From Caldicoprobacter algeriensis (GTDB lineage: Bacteria; Bacillota; Clostridia; Caldicoprobacterales; Caldicoprobacteraceae), in NCBI RefSeq assembly GCF_023838525.1, contig NZ_JAHUQD010000021.1:1-46508 (forward strand): 46,508 bases of DNA, in the 5' to 3' direction. Both the position numbers and the translations under genes were made by a program. This document shows, piece after piece, positions 29,972 through 37,836 of this stretch (position 1 is its first letter; each line of letters starts with the position of its first letter). A model generated the notes under the pieces. The model ran no database searches. It was not told the origin of the DNA and saw only the letters and a program-made list of their open reading frames with translations.

Positions 29972-30547
29972 GTGGAAGCGGTAGAGAATAGAATCATCGA
30001 TGTTAAAAATCCAAATGCATTACCGATGTTCGTTGAAAGGTTCATGTTGACTTTTAAAGAAACATACAAGATGGAATATACCAGCATTATCGTGTTGTGT
30101 ATAGGTACTGATCGGTCAACGGGGGATTGCCTTGGCCCTTTGGTGGGGTACAAGCTCAGTTCAATGGCCAGGTGGCAAAACATATTCGTATACGGTACGC
30201 TGGAGAATCCCGTACATGCTAAAAATTTACACAGCACGCTTGATGTAATAAAGGCAAATCACAGGCGTCCTTTTATAATAGCTATTGATGCGTGCCTGGG
30301 AAGCCATGAGAGGGTTGGATGTATAATAGTGGATAAAGGGCCTATTGTTCCAGGGGCGGGTGTTAACAAGAAGCTACCCAAAGTAGGAGATATGTACATA
30401 ATAGGAATAGTAAATGTGGGCGGTTTTGCAGAGTATCTCATATTGCAAAACACGAGGTTGAGCCTGGTCATGAATATGGCCGATATCATCAGCAGAGGGA
30501 TGTATTTGAGCTTTTCAAAGCTTGCAGAAGCGCCAGTTTGGACTTAA
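29972..30547 (+). CDS. yyaC: Sporulation protein YyaC (DUF1256, Gpr-like fold)
   Basis: A 191-residue protein of the YyaC family, related to the germination protease Gpr. It shows IIVLCIGTDRSTGDCLGPLVGYKL, then AIDACLGSHERVG and PGAGVNKKLPKVGDM, the conserved blocks of the family. In B. subtilis yyaC lies directly beside parB and is made during sporulation. The start is a GTG at 29972 behind a G-rich site. Its stop overlaps the convergent UPF0180 gene by four bases. Confidence 0.85.
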   Translation: MEAVENRIIDVKNPNALPMFVERFMLTFKETYKMEYTSIIVLCIGTDRSTGDCLGPLVGYKLSSMARWQNIFVYGTLENPVHAKNLHSTLDVIKANHRRPFIIAIDACLGSHERVGCIIVDKGPIVPGAGVNKKLPKVGDMYIIGIVNVGGFAEYLILQNTRLSLVMNMADIISRGMYLSFSKLAEAPVWT

Positions 30548-30837
30548 AATAAAGGGCTGTATGCACGCCTTTCTATTATTTGAACGATTTCATCGATACT
30601 CTTATCCTTTGCGTTGATCAATATAACCCCAGAGTAATTATAAGCGGGGTTTAGCATGGTATATTGCTGAGATAGATATTTGTTAATATTGAGCAGAGTG
30701 TTGTCGTTGTTTTCTTCAAGGTATATCAGCGCATCAATGGGGCAGTTGGCTTCCTCATAAAACACAACTTTATATCCCAGCTGGTTTAACTGGTTTTTTA
30801 TATAGTCCAGTCCCCTTTGAATCGCTATGACTTTCAT
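30544..30837 (-). CDS. UPF0180-type small protein
   Basis: A 97-residue protein beginning MKVIAIQRGLDYIKNQLNQLGYKVV. This N-terminal pattern (strand, helix, G-Y/H-x-V) is that of the UPF0180/YkuS group, whose function is unknown; the rest is more divergent. The ribosome site GGAGGTG is part of the 3' arm of the hairpin at 30841-30881. Confidence 0.55.
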   Translation of the reverse strand: MKVIAIQRGLDYIKNQLNQLGYKVVFYEEANCPIDALIYLEENNDNTLLNINKYLSQQYTMLNPAYNYSGVILINAKDKSIDEIVQIIERRAYSPLF

Positions 30838-30840
30838 AAA

Positions 30841-30881
30841 AAAACACCTCCACTGATATTTTTTCTCAAAGGAGGTGTTTT
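30841..30881 (-). terminator. Terminator-like hairpin containing the ribosome site of the next gene
   Basis: Read on the minus strand, AAAACACCTCC and GGAGGTGTTTT form an 11-bp perfect stem with a 19-base loop, followed by a T run and then the ATG at 30837. It ends the DUF4446 transcript, yet its 3' arm is the ribosome site of the UPF0180 gene. Confidence 0.75.
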
Positions 30882-30914
30882 CTATACACCATTTATATTT
30901 GGTTTTACAGCTAA

Positions 30915-31430
30915 TTAGATCTTAGTAGAAGAAATGTTTTGATTGATGGCTCTATTTATAGCCTCCATCTCTTCCTGGGACAAAGGATAAGTAGAAGTAC
31001 CGTTTTGGATTGGCTTTGCGTATATGGAGGAAGAGCTTCTGGTGAACAATCCCGTCAATACTACTCCGTTATTGTTTTTATCCAGCAGGGCCACTGAAAA
31101 GCTTAAATCGCTACCCATCTGCTCGAATGGATTGTACCTTATAATTCCTATCCTTTGTACGCAGGATTCCAGTTCTTTTGATAAATTTTGGTATCTATGT
31201 TCCAAATCTTGGATTTTTACGGTATTATTTTTGACGCAATCAAGATGATGCATCAACAGCGCTTCAAGGTTTTTATTGTCCATACCTCTCATTAATCGTT
31301 TGTATTTTCTTATGATCTTTCTAGTTTTTATCGAGTAAACTATTACGATTGTAAACGCCAGTACAGATAAGGCAGCCGAAATAGCTGTGATCAAGTGGCT
31401 GTATTTTTCTAAGAGTGTGTACAAGTCCAT
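30915..31430 (-). CDS. DUF4446 family protein
   Basis: 171 residues. One N-terminal membrane segment (LITAISAALSVLAFTIVIVYS) is followed by a coiled-coil region (KIQDLEHRYQNLSKELESCVQRIG) and the block GIIRYNPFEQMGSDLSFSVALLD with NNGVVLTGL. These are the DUF4446 signature; members sit near parB in many Clostridia and have no known function. GAGGG six bases upstream fixes the ATG at 31430. It follows the lipid kinase gene after 28 bases. Confidence 0.8.
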   Translation of the reverse strand: MDLYTLLEKYSHLITAISAALSVLAFTIVIVYSIKTRKIIRKYKRLMRGMDNKNLEALLMHHLDCVKNNTVKIQDLEHRYQNLSKELESCVQRIGIIRYNPFEQMGSDLSFSVALLDKNNNGVVLTGLFTRSSSSIYAKPIQNGTSTYPLSQEEMEAINRAINQNISSTKI

Positions 31431-31458
31431 ATGTTACCCTCTCCCCTTGCAAAAACCT

Positions 31459-32331
31459 CTAGCAAAATACAAGGATACCATGATCCGACACAGAAAATTG
31501 TACAGGGGTTGTTGCGATAATATCGCCATCTCCGTTTACCGGAAGGCTTTCATCGCTGTGTATTTTCACTTTTTTGCACCTGTAAGCCTTAACATAAGGC
31601 AGATCCAGGTATTTCCCCGATACGAATTTCCAAAACAAAAAAGGAAACTTAAACCGTGGGACAGGCGTTATCAATATCGCATCGATATAACCGTCATCTA
31701 TAGAACCGTTGGGATTTACATTCATTCCTCCTCCATAATAGGTACCATTGGCGATTGCAAAAAGCAATATTTTTGTACTAATTTTGGTATTGTCAATCTC
31801 AATTACAACGTCTTTATGCCTGTAAGTGATGAACTTAAGTAATGCCGATGCGTAATAAGCTGTCTTACCGGAAATCCAGCGCTTTATCTTTTGTATATCC
31901 CGGGCTATTTCGGCATCAAAGCCTATGCTGGCAACGTTAAAGAAATAACCGTTGCCATAAGAGACCGCATCTATGTATTTAGGTTTACCATATGCAATAA
32001 TAGATAGGGCTTTATCTATTTTGGAAGGAATGTTTAGGCTTTTTGAGAGGTCATTGCCTGTACCTGTGGGCAGGATGCCCAGAGGAGTTAATGAACCAAC
32101 CAGACCATTTGCAACCTCCATAACGGTGCCATCGCCCCCTACTGCTACAACGGCATCGTATGACAAAGAGACGGCACTCTTTGCCAGAGCTGTGGCATGC
32201 CCCTTGTATTGAGTTTTTATTATCTCATATTTTAAACGGCATTGTTTACAAAATTGCTCAATTAAAGGTATGGCACCAAGTGCTGTGCCATTTCCTGCAG
32301 CAGGATTTACAATGAACAGCAGTTCTTTCAT
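31459..32331 (-). CDS. Diacylglycerol kinase family lipid kinase (YegS/BmrU type)
   Basis: 290 residues. The start LLFIVNPAAGNG, the VAVGGDGTVMEVANGL loop and LGILPTGTGNDLSKSL are the ATP-binding signatures of DagK-catalytic-domain lipid kinases; NGTYYGGGMNVNPNGSIDDG is the later conserved block. Members phosphorylate diacylglycerol or related lipids at the membrane and help to recycle lipids from teichoic acid synthesis; the exact substrate cannot be told. It is probably in one transcript with DUF4446 and the secreted protein upstream. Confidence 0.88.
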   Translation of the reverse strand: MKELLFIVNPAAGNGTALGAIPLIEQFCKQCRLKYEIIKTQYKGHATALAKSAVSLSYDAVVAVGGDGTVMEVANGLVGSLTPLGILPTGTGNDLSKSLNIPSKIDKALSIIAYGKPKYIDAVSYGNGYFFNVASIGFDAEIARDIQKIKRWISGKTAYYASALLKFITYRHKDVVIEIDNTKISTKILLFAIANGTYYGGGMNVNPNGSIDDGYIDAILITPVPRFKFPFLFWKFVSGKYLDLPYVKAYRCKKVKIHSDESLPVNGDGDIIATTPVQFSVSDHGILVFC

Positions 32332-32348
32332 ACCTCTCCCCTATTTCT

Positions 32349-33680
32349 TTAAAATATATATCTCTTCTTCCTTTTATTTCTTTGCCTGCGTATCATATAC
32401 ATTATTATAATTAGCAGCAATATACCTATAAAAACCAGTTCTACTGGAACGTCATAACCCAATATGTGAACATATTCAATATTATCATCGTTGGTTTTGA
32501 CGTTATTCTGGGATTCGGTTTGGTCATCTGCGGTTTCATCCGTTTCTTCTAATTCTTCAGGAGGAGGCGGTGGGGGAGACAGCCTTTTGATCTCCTCTTC
32601 CACCCATTTTATAAAAATGGCATTGTTTTTTAAAGAGGGTTGCACCCCTTTGAGGTAATCCAGGATTTCCTGTTCCCTTCCCATGAGTTTCAAAAGGGAT
32701 ACCCTGTCGTAGACTATCTTATTGCGTATCACATTAGAAAGAGGCTCTTCAAAGCCAGGGGAGCTTTGAAGTTGATCGAATATTTCAAGGGCCATCCCAG
32801 GTTGATAAAGCTCCATATGGCACAGGGCTTTTAGATATTTCAATTCATTGTTCAATTCAAAAGAGGGATTTGCCTCTAGGAATTTGGCAATTGATGCGAT
32901 GGCATCATCATAGTCCATTTTTTCGTATAATTTGACTATGTTGATTACATCGGGGTTACCCTGTGCTTTTTGTTTCAAATAGCTTGCCACAGCCAGCTCA
33001 ACAGGGTAAAAATGAAGCTGCAGGTCCCCGGCTTGCCTGACATCCAAAAAGCGCCATATCAACCTGCCTCCGGTATCGTATTCAGAAGGCATAGTTGAGG
33101 GATTGGGTTCAAACACGTAGGGGGGATAAAAATCCAAATCTGCTATAACCTGAATATAGTTAATAGGTCCTTTCCAAAGGCTAAGAAGTCTTAGAGGAAC
33201 ATGTATAGTTCGAAGTTCGGTCTGATCAAATTTGTTATCTATCGTAAAAGAAGATTTAATGACTTTAGATTGGCCGGGGGCTAGTTTCACTGTAAATGTA
33301 CTCCAATTGGGAGGCAAAAATATATCGGGCATTTCCGGGTTTTGAGAGGCACGTAGTGTAATAAGCCTTTGATTTTGCCCCTCAACTATTACTGAAGGCT
33401 GTTTTACGGTCACTACGTCATCATACCTTGATGGTATGCCCACTGCAATGCTTGCCTCTGAAGGGCCGTTATTCCTTATGACCATGGATGTATCGACAGC
33501 GGTGAAGGTCGGCCGCACTCTCAGGGTGGCCTGAAATGAAACCAGGGTTATGTTATCGCTGTGAATCGGATAGGCCCTTCTTCTGGATATCTCTACTGGC
33601 ACTTGTATGGCATATACGGGGATGGCAAAAACAAACGCACAAATAAAAATTGTGACCCAGACAAACAATCTTTTCTTCAA
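32349..33680 (-). CDS. Large secreted and membrane-anchored protein of unknown function with TPR-like region
   Basis: 443 residues from a TTG behind GGGGGG. A signal peptide (about 1-24, ending VYA) is followed by a beta-rich region (about 25-230) with two likely Ig-type folds, a helical TPR-like region (about 240-365, with LYEKMDYDDAIASIAKFLEANP), a proline-rich linker (SPPPPPPEELEE), a C-terminal membrane segment (VELVFIGILLLIIIMYMI) and a basic tail. I recognise no named family. It may sense or scaffold outside the membrane. It heads the operon with the lipid kinase and DUF4446. Confidence 0.65.
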   Translation of the reverse strand: MKKRLFVWVTIFICAFVFAIPVYAIQVPVEISRRRAYPIHSDNITLVSFQATLRVRPTFTAVDTSMVIRNNGPSEASIAVGIPSRYDDVVTVKQPSVIVEGQNQRLITLRASQNPEMPDIFLPPNWSTFTVKLAPGQSKVIKSSFTIDNKFDQTELRTIHVPLRLLSLWKGPINYIQVIADLDFYPPYVFEPNPSTMPSEYDTGGRLIWRFLDVRQAGDLQLHFYPVELAVASYLKQKAQGNPDVINIVKLYEKMDYDDAIASIAKFLEANPSFELNNELKYLKALCHMELYQPGMALEIFDQLQSSPGFEEPLSNVIRNKIVYDRVSLLKLMGREQEILDYLKGVQPSLKNNAIFIKWVEEEIKRLSPPPPPPEELEETDETADDQTESQNNVKTNDDNIEYVHILGYDVPVELVFIGILLLIIIMYMIRRQRNKRKKRYIF

Positions 33681-33744
33681 TTTTTTATCCCCCCAATCGT
33701 TAACCCATGAGACAACACCCTTTTAATTAGTCTAGCATAACTTA

Positions 33745-34038
33745 ATGCACAGGACAAGGAGCGTTTTAATTTTATATGGGGTGAAGCCCAATGATGAAGG
33801 AAGTGTTGATGATGTCAAACTGGTATACTATAATCCCCCGCTTGGCTACCAACCGTAATATCTGGTGCCCTACTATTTGATGTCAGGCAAAACCAAAGAT
33901 GGTAATACATTCAAGGCTTATGTGCCTGCTCTGCCGGATAATTACATGGTTATAGAGGGTCCTCCTGGATTGAAAGATTACTATAATGATGAAACTGCTA
34001 AACCTTCAAGGGTAGAAGAAGCTGATGATCCCGTTTAG
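33745..34038 (+). pseudogene. Fragment of a protein gene with an internal stop
   Basis: In the frame from ATG 33745, the codons read through VKPNDEGSVDDVKLVYYNPP and LGYQP, reach TAA at 33856-33858, then continue as YLVPYYLMSGKTKDG, AYVPALPDNYM and EEADDPV to TAG at 34036. The uninterrupted protein character on both sides shows one gene disabled by one stop, probably CAA to TAA (Q-P-Q-Y). No signal for a normal N-terminus is visible, so the 5' part is probably also lost. The family was not recognised. Behind it stands a strong terminator that looks intact. Confidence 0.7.
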
Positions 34039-34102
34039 AGAGAAAAATCCGCAGAGCGAGAAATAGATCCAAATTTGGGAACGAATGACGATTAAAATTA
34101 TT

Positions 34103-34148
34103 AAGGTAAGACCGTATAATATACATTATATGCGGTCTTACCTTTTTT
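34103..34148. terminator. Bidirectional terminator
   Basis: AAGGTAAGACCG and CGGTCTTACCTT form a 12-bp perfect outer stem with AT-rich inner pairing, followed by a T run. It serves the pseudogene remnant on the plus strand and the MFS gene on the minus strand. Confidence 0.8.
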
Positions 34149-34151
34149 TGG

Positions 34152-35297
34152 CTATTTTATAAACCCCCTTGAAATCAATGCACCAGACAATCCTAATACA
34201 GCGGTCAATACAAATCCCCATGTTAATCCCAGCATATCGCTTATAAGACCTGTAAAGGCTGGTCCAAGGAACATGCCTATGGCGTATATGGCTTGAAAAA
34301 AGCCCATGGCGGTGGCTCTTTTGGAGTCTTCTACCGATTTTATGCTCAGCGCCATAAGCAGGGGGTATACAAGTCCACGGCCTATTCCTCCGATGGCCTG
34401 GGATATGTACAGCAAATATATATTTTTAATAAATGGGATTGCGGCACAGGCGGCAGAAATAATGACGAAGCCCATAGCAATCACTTCCTTTTCACCGTAG
34501 CGCTTTGAGAAGAATGAGCCGCTTGCAGCCGAGGCAAATACCGCAGGAAGGGCAGAGAAAGTGGCCAAAAGCCCCAGCTGCGCATCGCTGGCGCCTATGT
34601 TTTTGGCCGCAACCGGCGTAAACCCGTAGGTGGTTGCAAAGGTGATGAATTGGACGAGTATTGCAAGCCCCGAGACCAGCAGCAGTTTGTAATCCTTTGA
34701 TATTGAAAGCAGCTGCGATGCGGTAAGGGGCTGGCGATCTATGCCTTTGTTTTCTACTATGAACAGGCTCAATAAAAGGCCAATTAACCCGCCAAAAGCT
34801 GCTACCATGAAAGTGCTGGCTTGTCCGAACTGTTGCGCAGCGTAACCACCTATCAGAGTGGCTGACATTTGGCCTATTGTGGTAAAGGAGTTTATAATTC
34901 CTACGGCTTTAGGGGTGTCCTGCTGGGCAAAATAGCTCGAGAACAGGACTGTATATGCCACCCAGGCCGAGGCAGCAGCTCCTGCCAGGGAACGAAACGC
35001 CAGCAGCCAAAACGGTGTTTTAAAAAGCCACATTCCCAGGGCGCTTATGAGAGAAGCGGTAATGCCCATGATTATAAAAAATTTTCGGTTGCCCATTTTA
35101 TCCGAAAGGATTCCTAGGGGAATCCTGAGCAGCATTTGGGTAAGCCCATAAGATCCTACAATGAGGCCTATCATCTTATAGGATGCCCCCAGGGATTCGG
35201 CATAGGGCGATAAGATGGGTACGTAGGAATACATGGAAAACCAATATAAGCTGGTTGCAATGCAAAACAGTGGTATGCGGTAAAAATGATTGTTCAT
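34152..35297 (-). CDS. Major facilitator superfamily transporter
   Basis: 381 residues with about twelve membrane segments. The motif A between segments two and three is GILSDKMGNRKFF, and the halves are repeated with a longer middle loop (IVENKGIDRQPLTASQL). The family moves small solutes or drugs with a proton or sodium gradient; the substrate cannot be inferred. GGAGG lies five bases before the ATG. It is a single gene between terminators. Confidence 0.88.
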   Translation of the reverse strand: MNNHFYRIPLFCIATSLYWFSMYSYVPILSPYAESLGASYKMIGLIVGSYGLTQMLLRIPLGILSDKMGNRKFFIIMGITASLISALGMWLFKTPFWLLAFRSLAGAAASAWVAYTVLFSSYFAQQDTPKAVGIINSFTTIGQMSATLIGGYAAQQFGQASTFMVAAFGGLIGLLLSLFIVENKGIDRQPLTASQLLSISKDYKLLLVSGLAILVQFITFATTYGFTPVAAKNIGASDAQLGLLATFSALPAVFASAASGSFFSKRYGEKEVIAMGFVIISAACAAIPFIKNIYLLYISQAIGGIGRGLVYPLLMALSIKSVEDSKRATAMGFFQAIYAIGMFLGPAFTGLISDMLGLTWGFVLTAVLGLSGALISRGFIK

Positions 35298-35362
35298 TAT
35301 ATCCTCCAGTCGCTCTCAAAGAATTTTAGAATTAATTATCCTAATTATACCATCAACCTTAT

Positions 35363-35569
35363 TTAAAATCTAGTGAAGCCTGGCCAGGGGGAATCTTCAA
35401 TTTTTGACAGGTAATATTTTTCTTCCCGCACCATGTGGTTTGCAACCAGGGGAATGAGGTAGAAGCCATATAGTCTTTTTTCTTTTGAAGACAGCGCACT
35501 CTGCAAAAATATGGCATGATCGCACATAACGCTCAGCAAGAAGAGCATCTCCGCTCTTGTATTGTACAA
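35363..35569 (-). CDS. Short protein resembling DUF2935, possibly a remnant
   Basis: About 68 residues from a TTG behind GGGAGG; the frame itself opens at 35590. RAEMLFLLSVMCDHAIFLQSAL resembles the start of a DUF2935 domain, and YLIPLVANHMVREEKYYL resembles the end of the second such domain. Full members have two tandem helical domains of about 270 residues, so this copy may have lost its middle by deletion. It could still be expressed as a small helical protein. Confidence 0.4.
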   Translation of the reverse strand: MYNTRAEMLFLLSVMCDHAIFLQSALSSKEKRLYGFYLIPLVANHMVREEKYYLSKIEDSPWPGFTRF

Positions 35570-35745
35570 CAAAACTCCTCCCTTTTTCATATTGGATTTA
35601 TAACAGTATATTCATGAAGATATGTTCAGGTTAAGGGCGACCCATTAAATCAAAAAAGAGTTTAAATATGGTGAAAATTGTACAAGGAATTAACTGATCC
35701 ATGGCGAATATAATGAATTGACACCAAAAAAGGAGATGGTAACGA

Positions 35746-36714
35746 ATGCGATTTGCCCATATCTATGACCTGGCAAAGAGGGTAAAATCAAACATACAGC
35801 GGGTGATTGTGGGAAAAGAGGATATAATAGACCTTTTGCTGGTGGCGTTGATTTCATCGGGGCATGTGCTTTTAGAGGATGTGCCGGGTATGGGAAAGAC
35901 CTTGCTTGCCAAATGCTTGGCAAAGTCCTTGGACTGCAGCTTTAAAAGGGTTCAGTTTACGCCCGACCTTCTGCCCAGCGACTTAAGCGGAATAAATTAT
36001 TTCAACCAAAAAATCGGCGAGTTTGAATTCAGGCCTGGCCCAATTTTCACAAATATACTGCTGGCCGATGAGATAAACAGGGCTACGCCCAGGACGCAGT
36101 CCAGCCTCCTCGAATGCATGGAGGAAAGGCAGGTCACCATCGACGGTGAGACCATGAAGCTGCAGCAGCCTTTTATGGTTATCGCCACCCAAAACCCTAT
36201 AGAAATCCAGGGGACTTTTCCGCTGCCTGAGGCACAGCTGGATCGTTTTTTGCTAAAAGTCCAGATGGGCTATCCATCCACTTCGGAGGGAATTGAAATC
36301 TTGAAAAGGTTTAAGGAGAGAAACCCGTTTGACGAGATCTCCCCAGTCGTCAGCCAGGAAGAGATTATAGCCGCTCAACGGGATTATGTGAATGTCTTTG
36401 TGAGCGATGACATTCTTCGGTATATAGTGAATATCGTTGAGATGACCAGAAAACACAATGACGTGCATTTGGGCGTAAGCCCCCGGGGAAGCCAGGCACT
36501 CCTTAGGGCATCACAGGTATATGCAATACTGCAAGGGAGGGACTATGTCATTCCCGATGACGTCAAGGCAATGGCAAAGCCGGTACTCAGGCACAGGATG
36601 ATTTTGAGAAATGTAATGGCTGCCAAGGGCGGTCAGCAGGACGAAATCATTGATCAAATACTGCGGCAGGTTCCGGTACCCACCGAAGAACGGCTGTGGG
36701 AAAGGGAAGGTTAA
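35746..36714 (+). CDS. MoxR-type AAA+ ATPase
   Basis: 322 residues. Walker A is VPGMGKT (near residue 47), Walker B is LLADEINRATPRTQSSLLECMEE, and NPIEIQGTFPLPEAQLDRFL is the MoxR signature. MoxR ATPases act as chaperones, often on neighbouring DUF58 or VWA proteins and on metal insertion. The ATG has a GGAGA site nearby. It begins an operon with DUF58 (three bases on) and a DUF4129 membrane protein. Confidence 0.93.
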   Translation: MRFAHIYDLAKRVKSNIQRVIVGKEDIIDLLLVALISSGHVLLEDVPGMGKTLLAKCLAKSLDCSFKRVQFTPDLLPSDLSGINYFNQKIGEFEFRPGPIFTNILLADEINRATPRTQSSLLECMEERQVTIDGETMKLQQPFMVIATQNPIEIQGTFPLPEAQLDRFLLKVQMGYPSTSEGIEILKRFKERNPFDEISPVVSQEEIIAAQRDYVNVFVSDDILRYIVNIVEMTRKHNDVHLGVSPRGSQALLRASQVYAILQGRDYVIPDDVKAMAKPVLRHRMILRNVMAAKGGQQDEIIDQILRQVPVPTEERLWEREG

Positions 36715-36717
36715 ACC

Positions 36718-37836
36718 ATGTCTGTTCAGTGGTTTATATTTATAACCGTTGTCATTGTGATGATACAAGGGATGGTATTCAGAAAGTGGGGGCTAAAAAA
36801 CCTCAAATACCATAGGTATTTTAACGTTCCGGCCGTGTTTGAGGGGCAAGAGGTGGAGATGGTTGAGGTGATATCCAATGAAAAGCTCTTGCCTGTCCCA
36901 TGGCTCCGCATAGAATCCAAAATCAGCGCAAATTTGAAATTTCAAAAGCAGTTCAATCTCGATATACAGCATCAACAGTTTCACAAAAGCCTTTTCAGCT
37001 TGATGCCGTACACTCGAATCATCCGGCGGCACAAAGTGAAGTGCTTAAAGAGGGGATGTTATTATCTCAATTCGGTTACGATGACCTGTGGTGATTTGTT
37101 TGGATTTCAGGAAGTGTCAAAGGAGTTTCAGCTGTCGGCACAGCTTCTGGTATATCCCAAACTCATACCGATGGAGGATATTCCTTTGCCGTCTCACAGC
37201 TGGCAGGGAGATGTTACGGTGAAGCGCTGGATAGTGGATGACCCGTTCATGGTGGCAGGAGTAAGGGATTATGCTTACGGCGATCCTCTAAACCGCATCA
37301 ACTGGAAAACCACTGCCCGTACTGGCAAGATAAAGGTCAATAACCTCGATTTTACTGCAAACCCCAGGTTGATGATATACTTAAACGTTGACATTTCCGA
37401 AGAGATGTGGAATGCTGTCACTGAACCCGAAGGGATTGAAAAGGGCATATCCTATGTTGCTTCCATTGCACAGCACATTATTTCCCGGGGAATAGAGGTG
37501 GGATTTGGAAGCAACGGATACCTGATAGACCGGCCAGGGGAACCGGTGCGCATCTTGCCGAGGTGCAGCCTGGAGCATCTCACCACCATATATGAAGCCC
37601 TGGCTAAATTGGTTATAGCAAGGAGCGTGACATTCTTTACATTTCTGGAACAGGACCTGGCAAGAGGGGTTACGGGGATGGATTTTCTCATAATCACCTC
37701 TTACGCAAGCCCACGGATGGAGAATCAGATAAGAAAGTTGAAGGAATACGGTAATGCAGTGGAATTTCTTTGGCTGCACCCGCAACAGGATATAAGGAGT
37801 GAAGAGCATGAAGAATCAGGCATTGGCGTTTCTTAA
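36718..37836 (+). CDS. DUF58 domain protein
   Basis: 372 residues with one hydrophobic segment at the start (FIFITVVIVMIQGMVF). The signature VRDYAYGDPLNRINWKTTARTGK is the core of DUF58, a von Willebrand-like fold that is found with MoxR ATPases. The biochemical role is not known; a chaperone-assisted function in the envelope is likely. It overlaps the next gene by about 29 bases. Confidence 0.92.
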   Translation: MSVQWFIFITVVIVMIQGMVFRKWGLKNLKYHRYFNVPAVFEGQEVEMVEVISNEKLLPVPWLRIESKISANLKFQKQFNLDIQHQQFHKSLFSLMPYTRIIRRHKVKCLKRGCYYLNSVTMTCGDLFGFQEVSKEFQLSAQLLVYPKLIPMEDIPLPSHSWQGDVTVKRWIVDDPFMVAGVRDYAYGDPLNRINWKTTARTGKIKVNNLDFTANPRLMIYLNVDISEEMWNAVTEPEGIEKGISYVASIAQHIISRGIEVGFGSNGYLIDRPGEPVRILPRCSLEHLTTIYEALAKLVIARSVTFFTFLEQDLARGVTGMDFLIITSYASPRMENQIRKLKEYGNAVEFLWLHPQQDIRSEEHEESGIGVS

